NCBI RefSeq assembly: GCF_029892605.1
Contig: NZ_JARXWF010000004.1
Span: forward strand, 186,001-250,000
Direction: 5' to 3'
Source of the DNA: Parabacteroides sp. PM6-13
GTDB lineage: Bacteria > Bacteroidota > Bacteroidia > Bacteroidales > Tannerellaceae
Length of the DNA: 64,000 bases
The notes under the pieces were generated by a model. That model ran no database searches. It saw only the letters and a list, made by a program, of their open reading frames with translations, and was not told where the DNA came from. Shown here in pieces: positions 42,595-51,500 of this stretch (the stretch's first letter is position 1; each line of letters starts with the position of its first letter). Made by a program: the position numbers and the translations under genes.

Positions 42595-42630
42595 AAAAAA
42601 ACCGGTTCCTTTTGGGAAACCGGTTTTTTT
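42595..42630. terminator. Bidirectional terminator between LVIVD gene and tRNA-Asn
   Basis: AAAAAACCGGTT and AACCGGTTTTTTT pair, giving a long stem with T/A tails on both sides. It serves module 1 on the plus strand and tRNA-Asn on the minus strand. Confidence 0.88.
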
Positions 42631-42633
42631 ATG

Positions 42634-42707
42634 CTCTTCCTCTTGGACTTGAACCAAGGACCCTCTGATTAACAGTCAGATGCTCTAACCAACTGAGCTA
42701 AGGAAGA
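42634..42707 (-). tRNA. tRNA-Asn (GTT)
   Basis: 74 nt. Acceptor TCTTCCT pairs AGGAAGA, discriminator G. The anticodon loop CTGTTAA gives GTT. Stands between the two sigma modules, a common place for insertions, but no integration scar was seen. Confidence 0.95.
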
Positions 42708-42907
42708 ATGTAAGCTGTTCGTCAAACTCCTTTTTTGAACGGCGATGCAAAGGTAAATCTTATTTTTATATCTGCAAATTTTTTACCAAAAAATGATACC
42801 TGCAACTGTAGTTATTTCCATCGATCTCTTTTGAGCCGTGACAGTTTTGTATTTATTGCGTCACGCTAATCGGCCTCGAAGAGGTCGGATTAAAAAGCGA
42901 GAAAAAA

Positions 42908-42949
42908 ATTCTCACCCGCGTGAGAAAAAATTCTCATGCGGGTGAGAAT
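42908..42949. repeat. 42-bp palindromic element, copy A
   Basis: Two near-palindromic halves, TTCTCACCCGCGTGAGAA and TTCTCATGCGGGTGAGAA, joined by A-rich bases. The whole element is the exact reverse complement of the copy at 62686-62727. A-runs flank it on both sides. Confidence 0.95.
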
Positions 42950-43254
42950 AAAAAAAGAGGCTTATCAACGTGACGCATCTTCGACACCGAGGGCTGGTTA
43001 TCATACCGAAAACTTTTTTTACGCTTTTCTTCTTTGAAAATGTAACAAAACATGTGACTTCTCTGTAATGATGCGGTGTTTAAGCTGTCCGAAACTACAA
43101 AATCCGTATAAATTCCGTTAGGATTTGACGTAAAAAGACTCAAAAAAGAGGCATTTTTTTGGATTTGAAACAATGTTTTTCTGATTTGCAACATCCATCG
43201 AAGCTTTTCTCTTCATATTTGCAACATGTTTCAACCGGATAAATAACGTATATC
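42950..43254. other. Gene-free stretch before the GIY-YIG-like gene
   Basis: About 300 bp with no supported gene. ATTTGCAACAT occurs twice (about 43184 and 43216), and a near-consensus -7 box (CATATTTG) lies about 43212-43219. Confidence 0.4.
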
Positions 43255-43536
43255 ATGGAATGCAGAAATAATTACTGTTGGGTCTATATAGACAGAGAAA
43301 AAGGAGCCGACAATCCTTTATATATAAGGTATGCGGAAACATTTTCTCAGGTGTTGCAAGAAAGTGGCGGTCATGAGCTCCTCTATTTCGAACAATTCGA
43401 CTCCCTGGATGAAGGATTGGCACACAAGCAACTGCTAAACAAACTGAGTAACAGAATACTGCAACATACGATAAGTTATTATAATCCGGCTTTTCGGGAC
43501 TTGCATGAAGATTTTCTCCTATGTAGACACTTTTAA
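43255..43536 (+). CDS. Degenerate GIY-YIG-like small protein
   Basis: 93 residues whose order resembles a small GIY-YIG domain: CWVYIDREKGADNPLYIR in place of the YVYI...YIG pair, then YFEQFDSLDEGLAHKQLLNK and YYNPAFRDL, matching the usual YYE.FD...A...Q.K and NP.W.DL blocks. Key catalytic residues appear lost: YIR instead of YIG, no Arg in the first helix, and no Glu in the A-HKQ helix. It is probably not a nuclease. It could be a DNA-binding or regulatory leftover. A strong terminator follows; it is not linked to the second sigma gene. Confidence 0.6.
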   Translation: MECRNNYCWVYIDREKGADNPLYIRYAETFSQVLQESGGHELLYFEQFDSLDEGLAHKQLLNKLSNRILQHTISYYNPAFRDLHEDFLLCRHF

Positions 43537-43606
43537 GGTGAAGCAAAGAGTTGTTTAACGTTAAAAAGATGCTTCACTAACCCCTCACTATATATACCCC
43601 CCCTCT

Positions 43607-43655
43607 AACGGAACTTAAAGAGTACCCCCACTCTTTAGAGTTCCGTTATTTTTTT
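43607..43655 (+). terminator. Terminator after the GIY-YIG-like gene
   Basis: AACGGAACTTAAAGAGT and ACTCTTTAGAGTTCCGTT pair with one bulge, then ATTTTTTT. Loop ACCCCC. Confidence 0.85.
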
Positions 43656-43876
43656 GTTGAAATCGCGGATCGCCCCGGATGCTGTATCCGCAGAAGACTT
43701 ATCTTTGTCTTTGTTTTGCTAAATAGGACATCCCTTGTACGCTTTGTTTTATAACAAGGGAAAATCATTTTGGTATTTTTAACGGATGTTTTTTTAGAAA
43801 ACAATGCAGCGTTTCCAGATTTACTAACATCATACTATTTGTATGGCCTCTGCGGAGGAAGTGATGGCACAACTGA
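43656..43876. other. Leader of sigma module 2
   Basis: A 221-bp spacer. The CATAC-TATTT-GTATG inverted repeat (about 43830-43844) sits about 33 bp before the sigma start and could be an operator or a site read by the sigma factor. No perfect TAnnTTTG box. Confidence 0.4.
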
Positions 43877-44425
43877 ATGGACGAGAAACAACTGATAGAG
43901 AGTTGTAGGAAGGGAAACAGACGGGCTCAGAAAGAGCTCTACGAGACATATTCCCGCAAGATGTTGGGAGTTTGCCTGCGCTACGTAAGCGACAGGGAGA
44001 CCGCCCGCGATTTGCTTCAGGATGGTTTCGTAAAAGTGTTTACCAGTCTGGAGTCCTATACCGGTGCCGGCTCCTTCGAAGGGTGGATGCGAAAGATCTT
44101 TGTTAATAATGCGTTGGAATATCTAAGGCGATCAGATGTATTGCGGGAATCGACGGATCTCGATAACACGGCGGAGTTAGCCTCTGCCGACAATACGGTG
44201 ATATCAGCCATGACAGCCGGTGAATTAATGCAATTAGTGCATGAATTGCCGGTAGGTTTTCGTACGGTATTCAACTTGTTTGCGATCGAGGGCTATTCGC
44301 ATAAAGAGATCGGGGATACGCTCGGCATAACAGAAAGCACCTCCCGCTCGCAATATACCCGTGCCAAGCAAATATTGCAACGTAAGATTAATGAATTATT
44401 TGAAACAAATGTACATGAACGATAA
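43877..44425 (+). CDS. ECF sigma factor (module 2)
   Basis: Paralogue of the module 1 sigma factor, 182 residues. Region 2 (CLRYVSDRETARDLLQDGFVKVF) and region 4 (LPVGFRTVFNLFAIEGYSHKEIGDTLGITESTSRSQ) align closely with it. Its gene overlaps the start of the anti-sigma-type gene by 11 bp. It likely controls the adjacent lipoprotein genes and is held by the next gene's product, by analogy with Das1/Dma1 of Bacteroides. Confidence 0.9.
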   Translation: MDEKQLIESCRKGNRRAQKELYETYSRKMLGVCLRYVSDRETARDLLQDGFVKVFTSLESYTGAGSFEGWMRKIFVNNALEYLRRSDVLRESTDLDNTAELASADNTVISAMTAGELMQLVHELPVGFRTVFNLFAIEGYSHKEIGDTLGITESTSRSQYTRAKQILQRKINELFETNVHER

Positions 44426-45719
44426 AGAGAGAGATAGTATAGATGATCTGTTCCGGTCGAAATTATATGATTTTGAAGCCGAAACGGTAGACAGCAATTG
44501 GGAGGCCATTGCAGGCAGACTCCCCGGGGGAAGAAGCATTCCCTTCTACCGGAAAGCCGGGGCATGGACAGCGGCTGCTGTGGCGGCCATCCTGTTGACT
44601 ATCAGCACCCTGTTTATGTTTGACACGGAAGAGGTTCCGCCGCAGATCGCTCAAGAGATAGAACGCCAGACAGAAGAGGTCAAAGCGCGCATGGAGCAAG
44701 GCATTGATGCCATTCCGGAAACTGATTATACCACGCAGAGCAAACCGGTTACCCAGCCGGTGCTGGCTAAACATAAAATCGAAAAGAGAAAAACAGAAAA
44801 TAAAACGAGAGAGATTTTCCCTGTTGGGAAAAGTGATGAGGATCAAGAGTTGAAAACAATAGGTGTTAGTGATGATGAACGGAAGGTTTCGGAAGCCACC
44901 AGTGAAGTGGACAAGCAGCGTGAAGAGGTGGCTTCGAAATCTCCTGGCAACAAAGAAGAGAACACCCCTACCCTTTTAGCCGATGCGGCAACCCGCCCGG
45001 CTGAAAAAGAAAAAGCACCCCGTCGTTGGGGCTTTGGCATGGGAGCAGGTGGTGTCTCGGTAGGTGCCAGCAATTCGGTTCCGAGTTATATGGTGAGCAC
45101 CATGGGATTGCGCAGCGAGGATCTGATTTTCCTGAATGCCGCGTCAAAAGACAAGCCATTGCCTAAGACCGATATCGACCACAAAAAGCCAATATCTTTC
45201 GGGCTCGGCGTCAGTTATTACCTGAACGATCGTTGGTCTTTACAAAGCGGTCTGAATTATTCCTATCTTTCTTCCAACTGGAACACAACGCCGGTAGAAG
45301 GCGGTTATCAGGTAAAGGTAAAACAACAACTGCATATGGTCGGTATTCCATTGTCGGTCACCTATAAGATCGCCGAATGGAACCGTTTTATGGTATATGC
45401 TTCGGCAGGTGTATTGGCCGAATTAAATGTAGCAGGAACGCAAAAGGGCGAATTGGTACGCGACGTAAACTCCCAGAATGTAACCTGGGACGATAGTAAG
45501 AAATCGATACGCATGAAAGAGCCATTACTCTCTGTGAACGCGCGTGCCGGTGTGAGCTATCCGATTCTCCGCTTCTTAAGCGCCTATGGCGAAGTGGGTG
45601 CCGGCTATCATTTCGATAATGGCAGCAGCTTTATGAACGAAAAAAGCGATAATCCGATCATCTATTCAGAAAAGCCATTCAATCTGAGTGTGCAGCTTGG
45701 GTTCCGCTTGGGATTTTGA
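44415..45719 (+). CDS. Dual-membrane-type anti-sigma factor with C-terminal beta-barrel (module 2)
   Basis: 434 residues laid out as in module 1: cytoplasmic N-terminus (1-48: MNDKERDSIDDLFRSKLYDF), TM helix (49-68: AAAVAAILLTISTLF), charged linker (70-203, many E/K), and barrel (204-434, ending NLSVQLGFRLGF). ATG 44415 was chosen over 44361 because it overlaps the sigma stop by 11 bp, as module 1 overlaps, and its N-terminus is similar. It probably spans both membranes and senses the outer membrane while holding the sigma factor; this is inference from the family. Confidence 0.78.
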   Translation: MNDKERDSIDDLFRSKLYDFEAETVDSNWEAIAGRLPGGRSIPFYRKAGAWTAAAVAAILLTISTLFMFDTEEVPPQIAQEIERQTEEVKARMEQGIDAIPETDYTTQSKPVTQPVLAKHKIEKRKTENKTREIFPVGKSDEDQELKTIGVSDDERKVSEATSEVDKQREEVASKSPGNKEENTPTLLADAATRPAEKEKAPRRWGFGMGAGGVSVGASNSVPSYMVSTMGLRSEDLIFLNAASKDKPLPKTDIDHKKPISFGLGVSYYLNDRWSLQSGLNYSYLSSNWNTTPVEGGYQVKVKQQLHMVGIPLSVTYKIAEWNRFMVYASAGVLAELNVAGTQKGELVRDVNSQNVTWDDSKKSIRMKEPLLSVNARAGVSYPILRFLSAYGEVGAGYHFDNGSSFMNEKSDNPIIYSEKPFNLSVQLGFRLGF

Positions 45720-45765
45720 TGTAAAAAAAATACAAATCACATAATTTATTAACAGTAAAAAAGAA

Positions 45766-46551
45766 ATGAAAAAAATTAAGATGTTGGGAGTAGCCATGAT
45801 GGCTGCCGTAGTTATGATGCTTACCTCTTGCTTGGGGGACACGAACACTGTAACACAGGGATATGGATTTGGCGTAATCAAGAGTGGCGCTATGTTCAGA
45901 CCGGTTGCGCAAATGTATGGATGGTGGCCTGTTTATGCTACCGGATTAGAGACGTTGATGACCGGAGATTGCGTTTGGTTAAATTTTGAATATGACACAG
46001 CAGACCCGAACAACGCAAATATTGAGACAAACGGATATGCTTATGTTACCCTGTTGACAGAACCGGTTGTATTGGATAAAGGAAGTTTTAATCCGGTAGC
46101 TCCTAATTTTGATGAAGCATTACCGAATGAAATAGCCTTACAATATGGTGCTTATGGTCTCGGATCGGCACAGTATTTTGCCGCCGTTGATGACTATCTC
46201 TTCCTGACTCCTGTTTTCACCGGAAAAGAAGAGCAGAAAAATAGCTGGCATTTGTATTATGATCCTTCTGCTGAACCCTACATGAAAGACGGCATTAATA
46301 TCTACACCTTCTATGTACGTGGAATTTTGGAGACAGAGGGTAAAGGAAGTGATAAGGATGTGGCCGACATCTGTCCTTTCTACACCTACACCTATCTGAC
46401 ACAGATCAATGATAAAGAAGCAGATGCAAGCCACAGTCAGTTTGGTCTTGAATTCAAATATGTAAAAGAATTTGACGAAGAAACCGGTGCGCCTGTTTGG
46501 GCAGAGGTTACTGATTTCATCAGATTCAAAGCCCAAAAGGCAGCACAATAA
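45766..46551 (+). CDS. NigD-like lipoprotein (1)
   Basis: A 261-residue lipoprotein: signal sequence, then lipobox MLTSC at about 18-22, then LGDTNTVTQGYGFGVIKSG. NigD-like proteins are Bacteroidota lipoproteins; in B. thetaiotaomicron NigD1 is a target of a Dma-controlled sigma factor that affects vesiculation. The match to that family is from residue pattern and context (47 bp after the anti-sigma-type gene) and has not been searched. The downstream paralogue starts after its own terminator and promoter. No catalytic motif is seen. Confidence 0.7.
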   Translation: MKKIKMLGVAMMAAVVMMLTSCLGDTNTVTQGYGFGVIKSGAMFRPVAQMYGWWPVYATGLETLMTGDCVWLNFEYDTADPNNANIETNGYAYVTLLTEPVVLDKGSFNPVAPNFDEALPNEIALQYGAYGLGSAQYFAAVDDYLFLTPVFTGKEEQKNSWHLYYDPSAEPYMKDGINIYTFYVRGILETEGKGSDKDVADICPFYTYTYLTQINDKEADASHSQFGLEFKYVKEFDEETGAPVWAEVTDFIRFKAQKAAQ

Positions 46552-46575
46552 GAACAACCATTTCAGCGATAATCG

Positions 46576-46619
46576 GAGGCGTAACATGGCAGAGTTTCTG
46601 CATTGTTACGCCTCTTTTT
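46576..46619 (+). terminator. Terminator between the two NigD-like genes
   Basis: GAGGCGTAACA and TGTTACGCCTC pair (11 bp), then TTTTT. Loop about 17 nt. Confidence 0.8.
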
Positions 46620-46630
46620 GTTTATTTTAG

Positions 46631-46638
46631 TATCTTTG
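46631..46638 (+). promoter_or_regulatory. -7 box for NigD-like gene 2
   Basis: TATCTTTG, perfect TAnnTTTG, 23 bp before the start. It follows the terminator, so this gene is expressed on its own. Confidence 0.6.
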
Positions 46639-46660
46639 CAACATCTAATAGACATCCGTC

Positions 46661-47419
46661 ATGAGAAATTTCTTGTTCAACAGCATCTTTCTACTATTCC
46701 TATTCTGCCTTTCGGCTTGTATGGGTGAATCGGGCAACCGCATGGGCTATTTCCGCTATGGCGTGGTCACAACGGATCCCTCACTGAGCCTGTCGACCTC
46801 AGACGGAACTGATATCCGGCAGATATCCTTTCCGGAGCTAAACGGAAGCCAGGCAGGGGATTGTTTCCTGGTTGAGTTTAAGGCAGACTTCAGTGAATCG
46901 CCGAAATCAGGTATCTATGCTGCGGAGATGTCAACCATGGAGCCGGTCAGACAACATCTATTGGAGGAAACCGAAGCAACGCTTCCCGACACGATACCAT
47001 CGTCCAACGAACAGTTTCTGACCCTGAATATGAACAAAGGACAATTCCTGAAAGGACGTTTTTTTGTGCATATCGAACTGAAAGAACACCACGAAGAGCA
47101 AACGGAAGCCTTTACACTGGCGTTTAACCGCGACAGTGTGTTTCATGAAACGGAAGAGGGGAGTCGCTTTTACGAGTTCCATCTGCGTGCCATCCGTGAA
47201 GGAGGCATAGACTCGCTGAAATCGACCCAAACAGAGATACATGCCTTGAACCTGAGTTCTTTCCTCAAAGAGGCTGCCCTGAAAGAACAGGAAGCGGGAA
47301 AAGACTCGTTGTTCTTCCGGTTTCAATATGCAAACCGGGTGCAGGTGGTCGATGGCGATAGCGTCTTGAGTTGGTCACCTACCGCTTTATATGGCGTTCC
47401 GCTATCGAAAATCGATTAA
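46661..47419 (+). CDS. NigD-like lipoprotein (2)
   Basis: A 252-residue lipoprotein: lipobox LSAC (about 17-20) then MGESGNRMGYFRYGVVTTD, matching the layout of gene 1 around QGYGFGVIKSG. The remaining sequence is divergent. Its own promoter and upstream terminator separate it from module 2, so it may be under a different control. Function unknown; surface or periplasmic localisation is likely. Confidence 0.6.
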   Translation: MRNFLFNSIFLLFLFCLSACMGESGNRMGYFRYGVVTTDPSLSLSTSDGTDIRQISFPELNGSQAGDCFLVEFKADFSESPKSGIYAAEMSTMEPVRQHLLEETEATLPDTIPSSNEQFLTLNMNKGQFLKGRFFVHIELKEHHEEQTEAFTLAFNRDSVFHETEEGSRFYEFHLRAIREGGIDSLKSTQTEIHALNLSSFLKEAALKEQEAGKDSLFFRFQYANRVQVVDGDSVLSWSPTALYGVPLSKID

Positions 47420-47424
47420 TTCGC

Positions 47425-47432
47425 TACTTTTG
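47425..47432 (+). promoter_or_regulatory. -7 box for the Yip1-like gene
   Basis: TACTTTTG, perfect TAnnTTTG, 24 bp before the ATG at 47457. The -33 part is not evident. Confidence 0.5.
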
Positions 47433-47456
47433 TAAAACCAATTGTGTGACAAAGTT

Positions 47457-48023
47457 ATGTTTAAAGAAATATTCAAATGGGTCATTTTGATCATTACGCA
47501 GCCCCGAAAGGCTTGGGAAGAGCTTGCCCAAAAGGAAGATGAGAAGGAGGACTTTCTGGGACGCTTCGTATATCCTTTGATGGGACTGCTTACCGTAGCT
47601 GCCTTTCTGGGTATTTTGTTCACCCGAAAGGAGTTCAATGTAGAGGAAGCGTTGAAAGCCTCTATCCGTACGTTGGTTGCCTTCTTTGGCGGATATCACC
47701 TGACGGTCTATCTGTTGAATGAGTTATGGGGGGGCTGGCTTAAGCGCGAGAAGGATCTGAAACGCTGGCAGTATTTCGTAGGCTACTCCTCCTCGCTTAT
47801 GTTTGCGCTTACCGCTTTGTTGATGCTGATCCCGGAGTTTTTCTTTTTAAATATATTTGTTCTTTACACCTTCTATATCGTATGGGAAGGGGTACCCGCC
47901 TATATGCAGGTCGAAGAGAAAAACAAGTTAAAGTTTGTTGCGGTAGTTACGGGTATGATTCTGATAGTGCCGAATGTGATTGAGATTATCCTGAAGCTAT
48001 TGATGCCCGGATTACGTTTTTGA
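47457..48023 (+). CDS. Yip1-family membrane protein
   Basis: 188-residue integral membrane protein. Start set at 47457 (MFKEIFKWVILIITQPRKAWEEL), as it follows the -7 box; five extra residues would precede it otherwise. The N-terminal cytoplasmic stretch (QPRKAWEEL, EKEDFLGRF) is Yip1-typical, then about four to five TM helices (for example TVAAFLGILF, SLMFALTALLMLIPEFFFLN, GMILIVPNVIEIILKLL). Bacterial Yip1 proteins have no known activity. It lies 12 bp before smpB and may be cotranscribed. Confidence 0.78.
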   Translation: MFKEIFKWVILIITQPRKAWEELAQKEDEKEDFLGRFVYPLMGLLTVAAFLGILFTRKEFNVEEALKASIRTLVAFFGGYHLTVYLLNELWGGWLKREKDLKRWQYFVGYSSSLMFALTALLMLIPEFFFLNIFVLYTFYIVWEGVPAYMQVEEKNKLKFVAVVTGMILIVPNVIEIILKLLMPGLRF

Positions 48024-48035
48024 AATAGTGAAAAG

Positions 48036-48497
48036 ATGAAAGAAAAGATATCAAATAACATACAGATCAAAAACAAACGGGCAACTTTTGATTATGAGTT
48101 GCTCGAATCGTTTACGGCAGGCATAGTCCTGACCGGCACGGAGATCAAATCCCTACGCCTGGGCAAAGGCAGCTTAGTGGACACCTATTGCGTGGTGGAA
48201 AGAGGCGAAGTATGGGTAAAGAATATGTATATCGCCGAGTATTTTTACGGCACCTATAATAACCATACGGCACGACGCGACCGGAAGCTGTTATTGAACC
48301 GCAAGGAGATACGCAAACTGGAGGGTGCAACAACAAATAGTGGCTTTACGATTGTCCCTACCCGTATGTTTATCAACGAAAAGGGATTGGCTAAAGTCGT
48401 CATCGCCATCGGGAAAGGAAAGAAGGTCTACGACAAACGCGAATCGATCAAAGAGCGTGACGACAAACGCGAGATGGATAGGGCGTTTAAACGCTAA
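48036..48497 (+). CDS. smpB: SsrA-binding protein SmpB
   Basis: Binds tmRNA and helps rescue stalled ribosomes. The 153 residues include [42 protein letters not shown] and [17 protein letters not shown], ending in the basic tail REMDRAFKR. The tmRNA gene itself is not visible in this window. Confidence 0.97.
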   Translation: MKEKISNNIQIKNKRATFDYELLESFTAGIVLTGTEIKSLRLGKGSLVDTYCVVERGEVWVKNMYIAEYFYGTYNNHTARRDRKLLLNRKEIRKLEGATTNSGFTIVPTRMFINEKGLAKVVIAIGKGKKVYDKRESIKERDDKREMDRAFKR

Positions 48498-48582
48498 AAC
48501 GGCTTTTAAAATGGATAATTGACAATGGATAATTGATAAGCTATTGACAATAAATCCTCTACACTATAATTACTTTGACAAT
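48498..48582 (+). repeat. A/T repeat spacer between smpB and metH
   Basis: Copies of ATTGACAAT/GGATAATTGA-type units. The complementary unit (CATCAATTATCAACTC) lies inside the 5' end of the metH frame at about 48640-48655, so the spacer and metH start form an inverted repeat. No cobalamin riboswitch was recognised. Confidence 0.55.
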
Positions 48583-51500
48583 ATGCATACAAATAAGCAA
48601 ATACCCCCTTCACCCTCCTCTCCTTTATCCATACTTAATCATCAATTATCAACTCGCATCCTCATCTTAGATGGCGGATTGGGCACGATGATCCAGCGCT
48701 TTCAACTGACGGAAGCCGATTACCGGGGAGAACGATTCCGCGACGTTCCGGAACAACAAAAAGGGAATAACGACCTTTTATGCCTGACACGTCCCGATGT
48801 GCTTGCCTCCATCCATAGGGATTACCTGCAGGCTGGTGCGGATATAATCACCACAAATACATTCAATGCCAATGCCATATCGCTGGCTGATTATGGCATG
48901 CAACAACAGGTACGGGAGATCAACCTGGCCGCTGCCCGCTTAGTAAGGGAAGCGGTCGACAGCTATACTGCTAATACCGATCGCGTACTTTTCACGGCCG
49001 GCTCTATCGGCCCGACCAATAAGACTGCTTCTATGAGTCCGGATGTGAATGATCCTGCCTATCGGGCGGTTAATTATCGTGATCTTTACGATGCCTACAA
49101 AGAACAGATCGAGGCATTGGTAGATGGAGGCGTGGATATCCTTCTTTTCGAGACTGTATTCGATACGCTCAATGCCAAAGCCGGATTGGAAGCGGCTGTG
49201 GATGTATTAAAAGAAAAAGACAAAGAGCTTCCGATTATGCTCTCCGTGACCCTTTCCGGCAAGGGAGGGCGCACATTCTCCGGACAAACACTGGCTGCGT
49301 TTCTGGCCTCCGTACAACATGCACCGATCATTAGCATCGGATTGAACTGTTCTTTTGGTGCGGCCGATATGAAACCCTACTTAAAAGAATTGGCAAGCGT
49401 AGCGCCTTACTATATCAGTGCCTACCCAAATGCGGGGCTTCCCAATAGTTTCGGCACATACGACGAGACGCCCGAATTGATGGCTACGCATGTTCGCCCG
49501 TTTGTCGAAGAGGGATTAGTGAATATCTTAGGCGGATGCTGCGGCACGACGCCCGATCATATTGCCCAATACCCTGCCTTTGTACGGGGAGCTAAGCCGC
49601 ATATCCCGGCGGAAAAGCCGACTGATCTTTGGCTGTCGGGTCTGGAACTGCTTGAAATAAAACCGGAAAATAACTTTATCAATATCGGTGAACGCTGCAA
49701 TGTAGCCGGCTCACGCAAGTTTCTTCGTCTGATTAAAGAGGGGAAACAGGAAGAGGCTCTCTCGATTGCCCGCAAGCAGGTGGAAGATGGCGCGCAGGTG
49801 ATCGATATCAATATGGACGACGGCATGCTGGATACGGCGAAGGAGATGTGTCACTTCCTGCATCTTATCGCCGCGGAGCCCGATATCGCCCGTGTCCCTG
49901 TGATGATCGATTCCTCGAAGTGGGAGGTGATCGAACAGGCGTTGATGTGTGTACAAGGCAAAAGCATCGTCAACTCCATCTCGCTGAAAGAGGGCGAAGA
50001 AGTGTTTCTGGCTCGCGCGACGCGTATTCGCAGCTTAGGAGCTGCCGTTGTTGTCATGGCTTTTGACGAAAAGGGGCAGGCCGACACCTACGAACGTAAG
50101 ATTGAAATATGCGAACGGGCGTATCGTTTGCTCACGGAGAAGATCGCATTTCCTCCGCAGGATATCATTTTCGACCCGAATGTACTGGCAATTGCCACCG
50201 GAATCGAGGAGCATAATGGGTACGCCCTGGCCTTTATTCGTACGGTGGAATGGATCAAAAAGCACCTGCCGGGCGCTAAAGTCAGCGGAGGCATCAGCAA
50301 TCTATCGTTCTCCTTCCGGGGCAATAACTATTTGCGCGAAGCGATGCACGCCGTATTCCTCTACCACGCCATAGCGAAAGGCATGGATATGGGCATTGTA
50401 AACCCATCGACAGCCGTGCAATACGATGATATAGAACCCGCATTACGTACGCTTCTGGAGGATGTGATCCTGGCGCGCCGCGCGGAAGCAGTGGACGAAT
50501 TGATCACCTATGCGCAGAACCAACAGCCACAAACCTCCGATGCAACGGAAAAGAAACAGGAGGCATGGCGGGAAAGTCCGGTCAGTGAACGCCTGGAACA
50601 GGCTTTGATGAAAGGCCTTACCGATTGGCTGGAGACCGATATCCAAGAGGCCTTGCAACAATATCCGCAGGCGGTAGACATTATCGACGGCCCGCTGATG
50701 AACGGAATGAACCGGGTCGGTGAGCTTTTCGGGGCGGGCAAGATGTTTCTTCCGCAGGTAGTGAAGACAGCTCGTACGATGAAAAGAGCGGTGGCCATTC
50801 TGCAACCGGTCATTGAACAGCAGAAATCGGCCGAGGCCTCCTCGAAAGCCGGTAAGGTATTGTTTGCCACCGTGAAAGGTGATGTGCATGATATCGGCAA
50901 GAACATCGTCTCTATCGTCCTCTCCTGCAACAATTACGACGTGATCGACCTGGGTGTGATGGTACCGGCGGAAGAGATTATCCGCAAAGCCATCGAGGAA
51001 AAACCCGATTTGGTGTGCCTCTCCGGCCTGATCACCCCCTCACTGGACGAGATGGTTCAGGTGGCCGACGCGATGCAGAAAGCCGGTTTACAGATTCCGT
51101 TGATGATTGGCGGAGCCACGACCTCTAAGTTGCATACGGCTGTTAAGATCGCTCCTCACTATGATTACCCGGTGATCCATGTGGTGGATGCGTCGCAGAC
51201 TCCATTGGTGGCTGCCAAACTATTAAATCCTTTGACACGCGACAGCTTTATCGAAGAACTGAATAAAGAGCAAGAGGCCTTGTGTTCGGGTGTAAACCGG
51301 AAAGCGGTTCCCCTCCTCCCCTTGGAAGAGGCACGTGCCAATCGGATGGCTATCGACTGGCAAACCTATTCGCCTGTTGAGCCTCAACAGAAAGGGATTC
51401 AGGAGATCCCTTATATCCCTGTGGAAGAGGTTATCCCTTATATCAACTGGACCTATTTCTTTTCCGCCTGGAAGTTAGGCGCCTCCTATGCGGAGATCAC

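Noticed and set aside
42934-43194. Minus-strand 86-residue frame beside the palindromic element
   Set aside because: It starts at no clear signal, partly covers the palindrome and has no family pattern.
43253-43546. Minus-strand 97-residue frame over the GIY-YIG-like gene
   Set aside because: It is the opposite strand of the better-supported plus-strand frame, which matches a known block order.
48498-48582. Cobalamin riboswitch before metH
   Set aside because: The spacer is 85 bp of A/T repeats, too short and without the expected conserved box.
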